From the NCBI GenBank assembly GCA_020846815.1, contig JADLDF010000118.1, positions 1 through 6,237 of the forward strand: a DNA stretch of 6,237 nt, read 5' to 3'. Of this stretch, positions 1 to 5,450 are shown piece by piece (positions within the stretch are counted from its first letter, which is position 1; each line of letters starts with the position of its first letter). The position numbers and the translations under genes are program-made. Under the pieces are notes generated by a model. The model saw nothing but the letters and a program-made list of their open reading frames with translations, searched no databases and was not told where the DNA came from. The DNA is from Gammaproteobacteria bacterium. Its GTDB lineage: Bacteria > Pseudomonadota > Gammaproteobacteria > Steroidobacterales > Steroidobacteraceae.

Positions 1-31
1 GACCGCGCGCACGGGTTTTCGGCGGCTGGCG

Positions 32-39
32 CCCTAGGG
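32..39. promoter_or_regulatory. 8-bp palindrome upstream of the first gene, possible operator
   Basis: The perfect palindrome CCCTAGGG lies 26 bases before the ATG at 66. It contains CTAG, a tetranucleotide that is generally rare in proteobacterial genomes. A ribosome binding site (GAGGGA, 52-57) follows, 8 bases before the ATG. The palindrome could be half of a regulator site, but only 31 bases of upstream DNA are visible and no matching regulator is present. Assigning it to a regulator would be a guess. Confidence 0.2.
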
Positions 40-65
40 TAAGTACCAACCGAGGGACGATCCAC

Positions 66-506
66 ATGAACAAGCTGCGGCTCCACGAGCACCGCCGCAT
101 CAGCTTTCCGCTCCCGCTGGTGCTCGATGCAGCACTAGCCTTCGACCGCGAGCACAACGGCTGGCTGTGGCGCGCCAGCGACCACGTGCTGACGATCTGG
201 CCGGCCGCGGATGGCAGCATCGCCATCCGCGCACGACGCAGCGGCAGCGTCGAACCGGAAAGCGCCGAAAGATCGGCCGCGTGGGTCGCGGCCGCGCTGC
301 TGCGGTACTGTTTCAAGCGCCGCATCCCGGTTCCCCGGCACGGCAGCAAGCGCATCGAGCTCGTGACCGAGGCGATCGACCTCGTGATCGCGACCAGCGT
401 CGCCCTGCTGCCGATCGAGCTGTCGTCGGCGGCGGCACGTGCCGTCATGGCCGCGGTCCAGCCCGCTCCCGCCGCGGCGGCTGCCCCGGTCGCCGCCGAC
501 GCCTGA
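66..506 (+). CDS. Small hypothetical protein with Ala/Pro-rich tail
   Basis: This 146-residue protein is not one I can name. The ATG at 66 is supported by GAGGGA at 52-57 with 8-base spacing. The N-terminal part (about 1-60) is mixed polar and hydrophobic, with RRISFPLPLVLDAALAFDRE near residues 10-29 and a tryptophan-containing stretch (GWLWR) near 32-36. Residues about 70-120 look helical, with a basic RYCFKRRIPVP segment followed by KRIELVTEAIDLVI. The last 25 or so residues are a low-complexity Ala/Pro/Val tail. I see no signal peptide, clear membrane segment or catalytic motif. The middle section loosely recalls small conserved hypothetical proteins of rhizobial genomes, but that is memory only. 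It is transcribed convergently with the SDR gene, the two stops being 32 bases apart. The frame is credible from its ribosome binding site; function is unknown. Confidence 0.7.
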   Translation: MNKLRLHEHRRISFPLPLVLDAALAFDREHNGWLWRASDHVLTIWPAADGSIAIRARRSGSVEPESAERSAAWVAAALLRYCFKRRIPVPRHGSKRIELVTEAIDLVIATSVALLPIELSSAAARAVMAAVQPAPAAAAAPVAADA

Positions 507-538
507 GAGCGACCAGCCGGGCCGGGCGGCGACCCGGA

Positions 539-1459
539 TCAGGGATTCAGGCCGCCATTCGCGACCACCATCTGCCCCGTGATCCAGCGGCCCTCGTCAC
601 TCGCCAGGAAGGCGACGACGTCGGCGATGTCGCGCGGCTGGCCGAGCCGACCGAGCGTGGTGTTCTTCGCCGCCGCCTCGCGCACCGCGGGCGGGTAGTC
701 GCCGATCATGTCGGTGTCGGTCAGGCCGGGAACGACGGCGTTGACGGTGATGCCGCGCGGCCCGAGCTCGCGCGACAGCGAGCGCGTGAACTGCTCGATC
801 GCCGACTTCGAGCCCGCATAGATCGAATACCCCGGCGACCAGCCGCGCGTCGTGCTGCTCGAGAGGTTGATGATCCGCCCGCCGTCGCTCACGCGGCGCG
901 CGGCCTCCTGCATCGAGAAGTAAGTCCCCTTGAGCAGTCCGAACACCGCATCCCAGGTCGCCTCGGTCTCCTTTTCGACCGGCATCACCGGCGGCAGGAT
1001 GCCCGCATTGTTGACCACGATGTCGATGCGGCCGAGCTTCTGCTGCACTTCGGCGTAGAGCCGCCGCACGTCCTCGACCTTGGAGATGTCGGCCTGGATG
1101 GCGATGGCCTTGCCGCCCTGCGCCTCGATCGCGTCCACGGCCTCCTGCGCAGCCGTGGCCGAGCGCGAGTAGTTCACGACCACGGTCGCGCCGCCGCGCG
1201 CCAGCGTCTCGCCGATCGCCCGGCCGATGCCGCGCGAGCTGCCGGTGACGATCGCGACCTTGCCCGCGAAACGGGCCGAGGATGCAGGCGCGGGCGCTGC
1301 AGGTACGGGCGCCGCAGAACTGGCCGCAGCGGCAAGGCCACGGGTTGCAGCCGAAGCAGAAGCCGCGGCCGAGGTCAGCGGCGACGCGATGCCGAACAGC
1401 GTCGTCAGCAGGACGACGGTGAACAGGACGGCAGGCTTGCGAGAGAACGAGACGACCAT
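539..1459 (-). CDS. SDR-family oxidoreductase with N-terminal signal peptide
   Basis: A 306-residue short-chain dehydrogenase/reductase, expected to be NAD(P)(H)-dependent. The ATG at 1459 is supported by GGAG at 1467-1470, 7 bases upstream. Residues 1-37 look like a Sec signal peptide: Arg7-Lys8, a hydrophobic core at about 9-25, and an Ala-Ser-Ala cleavage-type site near 35-37. An Ala/Pro/Ser linker runs to about 62. The Rossmann domain follows: TGSSRGIG at 72-79 (Arg76 suggests NADPH), NNAG at 150-153, Ser201, Tyr214 and Lys218 (YAGSK), PG at 244-245 and a C-terminal NGGLNP. The nearest type is FabG-like classical SDR, usually about 250 residues, so the extra length is the leader plus linker. 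Two oddities: export of a nicotinamide-cofactor enzyme, and no Asn at the usual tetrad position (WDAVFGLLKG, 169-178). It is the last gene of the minus-strand cluster, 32 bases after moeB. The substrate cannot be inferred. Confidence 0.88.
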   Translation of the reverse strand: MVVSFSRKPAVLFTVVLLTTLFGIASPLTSAAASASAATRGLAAAASSAAPVPAAPAPASSARFAGKVAIVTGSSRGIGRAIGETLARGGATVVVNYSRSATAAQEAVDAIEAQGGKAIAIQADISKVEDVRRLYAEVQQKLGRIDIVVNNAGILPPVMPVEKETEATWDAVFGLLKGTYFSMQEAARRVSDGGRIINLSSSTTRGWSPGYSIYAGSKSAIEQFTRSLSRELGPRGITVNAVVPGLTDTDMIGDYPPAVREAAAKNTTLGRLGQPRDIADVVAFLASDEGRWITGQMVVANGGLNP

Positions 1460-1491
1460 GCGAAGACTCCGGTTCGATCGGACGCCGGAGC

Positions 1492-2631
1492 TTACATGGC
1501 CTGTGGACCCCGCTCGCGTCCTTCGTGCAGCCGCTGCCGCGTGACGGCATGGCGACAGCCGCAGTCCGGATCCGCCGCGATGCACAGCGTCGAGAACTGC
1601 ATCGTCAGCACGTCGACGACCAGCAACCGTCCGAGCAGAGGCTCGCCGATCCCGAGCAGCAGCTTGATCGTCTCCGTGGCCTGCAGCAGCCCGACGATCC
1701 CGGGCACGACCCCCAGCACGCCCGCCTCGTCGCAGGACGGCGCGAAGCCGGGTGGCGGCGGCGCCGGAAACGCACAGCGATAGCAGGGCGCCGCGGCGAA
1801 TACACCCACCTGCCCTTCGAAGGCCTGCACCGCACCCGACACGAACGGCCGACCCGCCACGAGCGCAGCATCGTTGACGACATAGCGCGTCGCGAAGTTG
1901 TCGCTGCCGTCGACGATCACGTCGTAATGGGCGAACAGCGACGGCGCGTTGTCGCAATCGAGCCGCAGGCGATGCGCTTCCACCGTCACGTCGGGATTGA
2001 GGCTGCGCAGACCGGCCGTGGCGCTGTCGACCTTGGCGCGGCCGACGCGGTCCGTGGCGTGCACGACCTGCCGCTGCAGGTTGCTGAGCTGTACGACGTC
2101 GTCGTCGACGATGCCGATGCGACCGACGCCCGCGGCCGCGAGGTAGAGCAGCGCCGGCGAGCCGAGCCCGCCGGCGCCGATGCACAGCACGCTCGCCTGC
2201 AGCAGCCGCTGCTGACCCGCGAGGCCGACTTCCGGCAGCCGCAGCTGCCGGGAATAACGCTCGCGCTCCGCAGCCGACGGCGACGGCCCGTCGGCAGCGG
2301 CCAGCGGAAAACCCGCGCCCTCCCAGGCCGAGATCCCACCGCGCAGGCTGCGCGCGCCGCCATAGCCCATGGAGCGCAGCTCGCGCACGCAATGCAGCGA
2401 ACGCAGGCCGCTCGCACAGTACAGCACCAGGACCGCATGTCGATCGGTCGCAATCTCGCCGATCCGCGCCGCGAGCTCGTCTTTCGGGATGCTGCGCGCA
2501 CCGGCCAGCATCCCCAGCGCGCATTCGGCGGCCGTACGTACGTCGACAACGATCGGCACCGCCGGCCCCGCGAGCGCGCGGGCCAGCTCGCCGGCCTCGA
2601 TCTCCAGAGGCTCGTCCGCCCCGCCGGCCAC
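1492..2631 (-). CDS. moeB: Rhodanese-MoeB/ThiF fusion, sulfur-carrier adenylyltransferase
   Basis: A 379-residue E1-like enzyme expected to adenylate the C-terminal glycine of a MoaD/ThiS-type carrier and transfer sulfur to it in the cytoplasm. The GTG at 2631 is chosen because GGAGG (2638-2642) lies 6 bases upstream and the carrier stop lies 2 bases before it. An N-terminal rhodanese domain (about 9-112) has DVR at 30-32 and the active loop CASGLRS with Cys72. The ThiF/MoeB domain (about 124-360) has YSRQLRLPEVG, the nucleotide loop GAGGLG at 152-157, NLQRQ with Arg187, Lys200 and DGSDN with Asp244. These match E. coli MoeB Arg14, Arg73, Lys86 and Asp130. Cys300 in CDEAGVLGVVPG matches the crossover-loop cysteine of MOCS3. 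The zinc pairs are Cys283/Cys286 and Cys357/Cys359; the second is CxC rather than CxxC. In MOCS3 the rhodanese is C-terminal; the N-terminal order is known, as I recall, in Xanthomonas-type MoeB. A role in thiamine or another thio-modification pathway is possible. Confidence 0.92.
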   Translation of the reverse strand: MAGGADEPLEIEAGELARALAGPAVPIVVDVRTAAECALGMLAGARSIPKDELAARIGEIATDRHAVLVLYCASGLRSLHCVRELRSMGYGGARSLRGGISAWEGAGFPLAAADGPSPSAAERERYSRQLRLPEVGLAGQQRLLQASVLCIGAGGLGSPALLYLAAAGVGRIGIVDDDVVQLSNLQRQVVHATDRVGRAKVDSATAGLRSLNPDVTVEAHRLRLDCDNAPSLFAHYDVIVDGSDNFATRYVVNDAALVAGRPFVSGAVQAFEGQVGVFAAAPCYRCAFPAPPPPGFAPSCDEAGVLGVVPGIVGLLQATETIKLLLGIGEPLLGRLLVVDVLTMQFSTLCIAADPDCGCRHAVTRQRLHEGRERGPQAM

Positions 2632-2633
2632 GT

Positions 2634-2891
2634 TCAGCCTCCGCTCAACGCCTGCACGATCTGCACAGTGTCGCGCGGCCCGAGCGGCGTCGCCAGATCC
2701 ATGGCCTGCGAGCCATTGACGAACACCCGCATGTGGCGCCGGATCGCTCCCTGCTCGTCGATGACGCGGAAGCGGATGCCGGGGAAACGCCGTTCGAGCT
2801 CTGCGAACAGCGCCTGCAGGCTGTCGGCGGCCAGCTCGAGCTCGCGTTGCCTGGTGTAGGAGAGCAGCGGGCTCGGGATCAGCACTTTCAC
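2634..2891 (-). CDS. MoaD/ThiS-family sulfur-carrier protein, CysO-like
   Basis: An 85-residue ubiquitin-fold sulfur carrier ending in Ser-Gly-Gly. The terminal glycine is the one that E1-like enzymes adenylate and convert to a thiocarboxylate. The N-terminal strand KVLIPSPLL, the helix LQALFAELERRFPGIRFRV (about 26-43), the strand HMRVFVNG (53-60) and PLGPRDTVQIVQALSGG at the end are in the family order. Having a segment of about 12 residues between the helix and the RVFVNG strand resembles mycobacterial CysO more than E. coli MoaD or ThiS. The GTG at 2891 is chosen because it overlaps the upstream stop by four bases (GTGA, 2888-2891), and its Shine-Dalgarno is weak, so translational coupling is likely. 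The next gene supplies a matching activating enzyme. The final acceptor could be molybdopterin synthase, thiazole synthase, cysteine synthesis or something else. No MoaE, ThiG or CysM is visible here. Confidence 0.9.
   Translation of the reverse strand: MKVLIPSPLLSYTRQRELELAADSLQALFAELERRFPGIRFRVIDEQGAIRRHMRVFVNGSQAMDLATPLGPRDTVQIVQALSGG
2638..2642 (-). promoter_or_regulatory. Ribosome binding site that decides the moeB GTG start
   Basis: GGAGG on the minus strand lies inside the last codons of the sulfur-carrier gene (it also encodes its Gly-Gly end), 6 bases before the GTG at 2631. This supports GTG over any later start and confirms that the rhodanese domain belongs to the protein. Confidence 0.75.
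2888..2891 (-). promoter_or_regulatory. GTGA stop/start overlap, translational coupling
   Basis: Read on the minus strand, GTGA contains the GTG start of the sulfur-carrier gene and the TGA stop of the propeller gene. No strong Shine-Dalgarno precedes the GTG (the nearest is AGGT, about 11 bases upstream). Reinitiation by ribosomes finishing the propeller gene is the likely route of translation, which would tie the amounts of the two proteins together. Confidence 0.7.
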
Positions 2892-4051
2892 GCCGGCGCG
2901 ACCTGCGCGGTCTCGAGCGCATAGATCTCGGGCAGATGCCGCGCGACGCAGGCCCAGCGCGCGCCCTCGTTGCGGCTCGCCCAGATCTCGCCCGAGGTGG
3001 TGCCGACGTAGAGCCCGACCGGATCGCCATGATCGTGGCTCATCGCCTGCCGTTTGACCGTCCACCACGCCTGCGACTCCGGCAGCCGCTCGGCCTGCCG
3101 CACCCAGCTCGCGCCGCCGTCGCGCGTCACGTAGACGGCCGGCTTGCCGCCCACCGCGACGCGCGGCCAGACCGAAGTACCGTCCATCGGGAACACCCAG
3201 GCCGTGTCCGCATCGCGCGGATGCACGACCATCGGAAAGCCGACGTCGCCGACCTCGGCCGGCATGTTCCGCCCGATGCGCACCCAGCGTCTGGCCGGCC
3301 GATCGAGCCGGTAGATGCCGCAGTGGTTCTGCTGATACAGCCGGTCCGGCTGGCTCGGACAGAGGCGCAGGCAATGCGGATCGTGGAACCAGATCTGCGA
3401 CGGATCGAAGCTCTCGACGACCTCGAGCCCGTCGATCAGCGGCGCCCAGCTCTCGCCGCCATCGTGCGACTCGTGCACGCCGCCGCTCGACATGCCGAGA
3501 TAGAGATGCCGCGCGTCGCGCGGATCGACGAGGATCGAGTGCAGCTTCGGCCCATCGGGCGTGCCGTCCTGCGCTCCGCCCATCCATTCGCGATACTGCG
3601 GATCGTCGTTCAGACCCGCGCAGGGTGCCCAGCTCTCGCCGCCGTCCTCGCTGCGGAACAGACCGTGCGGCGACGTGCCGGCGTACCACGCGCCCGGCTC
3701 GTCCGGATGTCCCGGCGTCAGCCAGAACGTATGGTCGACGCTACGCGCCGCGGCGCCGCCTTCTACCTTCGGAAACGCCGGCGGCTGCTTCGACTCCACC
3801 CAGCTGCGGCCGAAGTCGTCGGAGCGGAAGATCGTCGGCCCCAGGTGTCCCGTGCTCGCCGAGGCGAGCAGCGTGCGCCCGTCGCGCGGATCGAGCACCA
3901 GGTGATGGATGATGTGGCCGAGGAAATGCGGGCCGTCCACGCGCCAGGTCCGCCGCGCCGCATCGCCCCGGAGCAGCCAGGCCCCCTTGCGCGTCGCGAC
4001 GAGCACGACCACCCCCGCCGCCGACCGCCGTCGCCGAGCTGGATTCTTCAT
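2888..4051 (-). CDS. BNR/Asp-box repeat beta-propeller protein (sialidase-like fold)
   Basis: A 387-residue repeat protein of the group usually auto-named exo-alpha-sialidase, glycosyl hydrolase or WD40/YVTN/BNR-like. The ATG at 4051 follows a G-rich stretch (GGGGGGTGAC). At least five Asp-box-type motifs are visible: RSDDFGRSW (76-84), RSEDGGESW (133-141), ESHDGGESW (194-202), TRDGGASW (309-316) and the degenerate SRNEGARW (359-366), as in a six- or seven-bladed propeller. VDPRD-type turns recur between blades. A His/Cys-rich patch (DPHCLRLC at 224-231, QNHCGIYR at 241-248) could bind metal, but this is inference. There is no convincing signal peptide; the short hydrophobic stretch at 11-19 reads as the first strand. 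I find no FRIP-type motif and cannot place a sialidase arginine triad, so sialidase activity should not be assumed. It is first in the cluster and overlaps the sulfur-carrier start by four bases. Function is unknown; a scaffold or specificity partner is possible. Confidence 0.85.
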   Translation of the reverse strand: MKNPARRRRSAAGVVVLVATRKGAWLLRGDAARRTWRVDGPHFLGHIIHHLVLDPRDGRTLLASASTGHLGPTIFRSDDFGRSWVESKQPPAFPKVEGGAAARSVDHTFWLTPGHPDEPGAWYAGTSPHGLFRSEDGGESWAPCAGLNDDPQYREWMGGAQDGTPDGPKLHSILVDPRDARHLYLGMSSGGVHESHDGGESWAPLIDGLEVVESFDPSQIWFHDPHCLRLCPSQPDRLYQQNHCGIYRLDRPARRWVRIGRNMPAEVGDVGFPMVVHPRDADTAWVFPMDGTSVWPRVAVGGKPAVYVTRDGGASWVRQAERLPESQAWWTVKRQAMSHDHGDPVGLYVGTTSGEIWASRNEGARWACVARHLPEIYALETAQVAPA

Positions 4052-4112
4052 GTCACCCCCCGTCGACCCGAGCCTACGCCGATCCCGCCGCGGGCACGAG
4101 AGCGTCGGCGCG

Positions 4113-4559
4113 ATGCCATCACACAAGCGCGATGGCTTCCGCGCGGCGTTCCATGACTTCGACTTCGACCGCATCGCAAGCTTCGGCGCGCGCGACGTCG
4201 CCCGACTGCTCCGGAACGAGCGCATCGTGCGTCACCGCGGCAAGATCGAAGCCGTGATCAACAACGCCCGGCGCGCGCGCGAGCTGGTCGCGACCGAAGG
4301 CTCGCTCGCCGCTCATGTTTGGAAGTTCGAGCCCGCGCCGAAGGACTTGGCTGCGCCCCAGACCGCATCCATTTCCACCGCCTCGACCGCCCTGTCCAAG
4401 GACCTCAAGAAACGCGGCTGGACCTTCGTCGGCCCCACCACCGTCCATGCGTTCCTGCAGGCCATGGGCCTGATCAACGATCACGCCGAGGGCTGTGCCG
4501 TGCGGCCGAAGGCGGAGCGGGCGCGACGCGCTTTCGAGAGACCGCGCGGCCGGCACTGA
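4113..4559 (+). pseudogene. tag: 5'-truncated DNA-3-methyladenine glycosylase I (tag) remnant
   Basis: The 148-codon frame matches the C-terminal two-thirds of Tag, which excises 3-methyladenine from alkylated DNA. Recognisable blocks are KRDGFRAAFHDFDFDRIASF (5-24), RLLRNERIVRHRGKIEAVIN (31-50), NARRARELV, STALSKDLKKRGWTFVGPTT (91-110) and FLQAMGLINDHAEGC (114-128). His124 and Cys128 match the C-terminal zinc ligands of E. coli Tag (His175, Cys179). Intact Tag is about 185-190 residues. Roughly the first 50 are missing, including the N-terminal Cys and His zinc ligands, the catalytic Glu and the binding-pocket Trp. Upstream DNA in all three frames shows no such sequence; homology stops at about 4125 and is replaced by the leader of the divergent propeller gene. 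No frameshift is visible in the remaining part. A short product might be made from the ATG at 4113, but glycosylase activity is very unlikely. Confidence 0.85.
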
Positions 4560-4637
4560 CGGGCTCCATGGCCGCGACGAGCGGACCGCGGCACGCCGCA
4601 GCTCGCCAGCAAGCCACGCTGTTACCACCTCGATCTA

Positions 4638-4666
4638 TTGAAAATTGTTCTCATTCTCAATAGAAT
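4638..4666 (+). promoter_or_regulatory. Sigma70 promoter with Fur-box-like operator in the spacer
   Basis: A -35 box TTGAAA (4638-4643) and -10 box TAGAAT (4661-4666) are separated by exactly 17 bases; each matches consensus at 5 of 6 positions. The span 4637-4661 is an imperfect palindrome with arms ATTGAAAAT and ATTCTCAAT (8 of 9 positions paired). Read on the minus strand it contains GAGAATGAGAAC, resembling Fur hexamer repeats. It is an AT-rich island in GC-rich DNA. Iron-repressed transcription would start near 4673 and run rightward. No recognisable plus-strand gene follows, and transcription would run antisense into the 3' end of the glycosylase-like gene that ends at 4837. Confidence 0.6.
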
Positions 4667-4694
4667 GCTCGCCAGCCCCCGGGCATCGGTGCAT

Positions 4695-4771
4695 GGATCC
4701 GGCGTGCCGCCAGCCGCTCCGTCTTGACCTCTCCCCTCTGGTTGACTCGAGAAGTTGCGCACGCCGGATCC
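4695..4771. repeat. 13-bp perfect inverted repeat around a 51-base loop
   Basis: GGATCCGGCGTGC at 4695-4707 is the exact reverse complement of GCACGCCGGATCC at 4759-4771. The pairing stops at once on both sides. The 51-base loop carries two TTGAC copies 19 bases apart (4723 and 4742). It lies just downstream of the Fur-box promoter, so a transcript could fold it into a long-loop hairpin. No T-run follows, so it is not a standard terminator. It could also be the ends of a small element or a rearrangement trace. Confidence 0.6.
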
Positions 4772-4781
4772 GTCTCCGGGC

Positions 4782-4803
4782 GCGCCGCGCGCAGTCGCGG
4801 CGC
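4782..4803. repeat. GC-rich hairpin downstream of the UDG-like gene
   Basis: GCGCCGCG (4782-4789) and CGCGGCGC (4796-4803) form a perfect 8-bp stem with a 6-base loop. It lies 33 bases beyond the stop of the minus-strand glycosylase-like gene. No T-run follows on either strand, so it does not meet the rule for an intrinsic terminator. It might stabilise a 3' end or be chance in GC-rich DNA. Confidence 0.35.
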
Positions 4804-4836
4804 CTCGGCGCGGCGCACCGACGCAGCGACCGATCC

Positions 4837-5424
4837 TCATGGTCCCAGAGAGCGGATCGCCGTCCGTACGGCAGGAAGCACGTGCTCCGCGAACCAGGGA
4901 TTTCTCGCGAACCACGCATGATTGCGTGGCGACGGATGCGGCAACGGAAAATGGCCGAGCGGCAGATACTCCTTCCATGCCCGGACGGTGTCGCTCAGCG
5001 TCGACCTGCGACGATCACCCAGATAATGTGTCTGCGCATAGCGCCCCACCAGCAGGGTCAGGCCGACGTCCTGCAGCTGCGCGTTCAGCTTCCCGTGCCA
5101 CAGCGCAGCGCACTCCGGACGTGGCGGCAGATCGCCGGATTGCGCCTTGCCCGGATAGCAGAAGCCCATCGGCACGATGGCGACCCGCTTGGCATCGTAG
5201 AACCGTTCCGGCGTCAGATCGAGCCAGTCGCGCAAACGGTCACCGGAAACGTCGTTCCACGGAATGCCGGACTCGTGGACCTTCCTGCCGGGCGCCTGCC
5301 CGACGATGCGCAGTCGGGCCGAGCGATGCACCTGCAGGACCGGGCGAGGCCCGCAGGGCAGAGCTGCGGCGCAATGCCTGCACGCGCGGATCTCCTCGAG
5401 CAGCGGGCCCAGCGTGTCGCGCAT
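4837..5424 (-). CDS. Uracil-DNA glycosylase-family protein, four-cysteine type
   Basis: A 195-residue member of the uracil-DNA glycosylase-like superfamily, which removes uracil or other damaged bases in base excision repair. Motif A is GQAPG at 42-46, followed by HESGIPWNDVSGDRLRDWL (50-68). The C-terminal motif is HPSPRN at 163-168. Four cysteines are spaced Cys15-x2-Cys18 and Cys89-x15-Cys105, as in the [4Fe-4S] cluster of family 4 enzymes, so an iron-sulfur cluster is likely. Family 4 enzymes have GEAPG; the Gln here makes the exact family and activity uncertain. The ATG at 5424 gives the usual N-terminus (EIRACRHC); a TTG three codons upstream is possible. There is no good Shine-Dalgarno, and the preceding DUF488 stop is 26 bases upstream, so coupled translation from that transcript is likely. 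The protein has no signal peptide or membrane segment. Confidence 0.85.
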   Translation of the reverse strand: MRDTLGPLLEEIRACRHCAAALPCGPRPVLQVHRSARLRIVGQAPGRKVHESGIPWNDVSGDRLRDWLDLTPERFYDAKRVAIVPMGFCYPGKAQSGDLPPRPECAALWHGKLNAQLQDVGLTLLVGRYAQTHYLGDRRRSTLSDTVRAWKEYLPLGHFPLPHPSPRNHAWFARNPWFAEHVLPAVRTAIRSLGP

Positions 5425-5450
5425 CTGCGGCAACGCAATCGCGGGGAGGC

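Noticed and set aside
507..538. Bidirectional terminator between the first gene and the SDR gene
   Set aside because: Only a 5-bp stem (CCGGG/CCCGG) without a T-run is present, which is too weak in GC-rich DNA.
167..1783. 538-codon open frame on the plus strand
   Set aside because: It lies opposite the SDR and moeB genes, is Arg/Ala/Asp-rich with no motifs, and is a GC codon-bias shadow.
1525..2859. 444-codon open frame on the plus strand
   Set aside because: It lies antisense to moeB and the sulfur carrier, both of which show full motif sets; its composition is Arg/Gln-rich shadow.
4052..4112. Promoter of the four-gene minus-strand cluster
   Set aside because: No -35/-10 pair with acceptable spacing is visible in this interval or in the adjacent tag remnant.
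2936..4156. 406-codon open frame on the plus strand
   Set aside because: It lies antisense to the propeller gene with its clear Asp boxes; no recognisable domain.
4052..4225. Upstream extension of the propeller protein beyond the ATG at 4051
   Set aside because: The extension would be antisense to tag sequence and lacks propeller motifs; a G-rich ribosome binding site precedes 4051.
4119..4628. 169-codon minus-strand frame opposite the tag remnant
   Set aside because: It mirrors the recognisable tag reading frame and has no motifs of its own.
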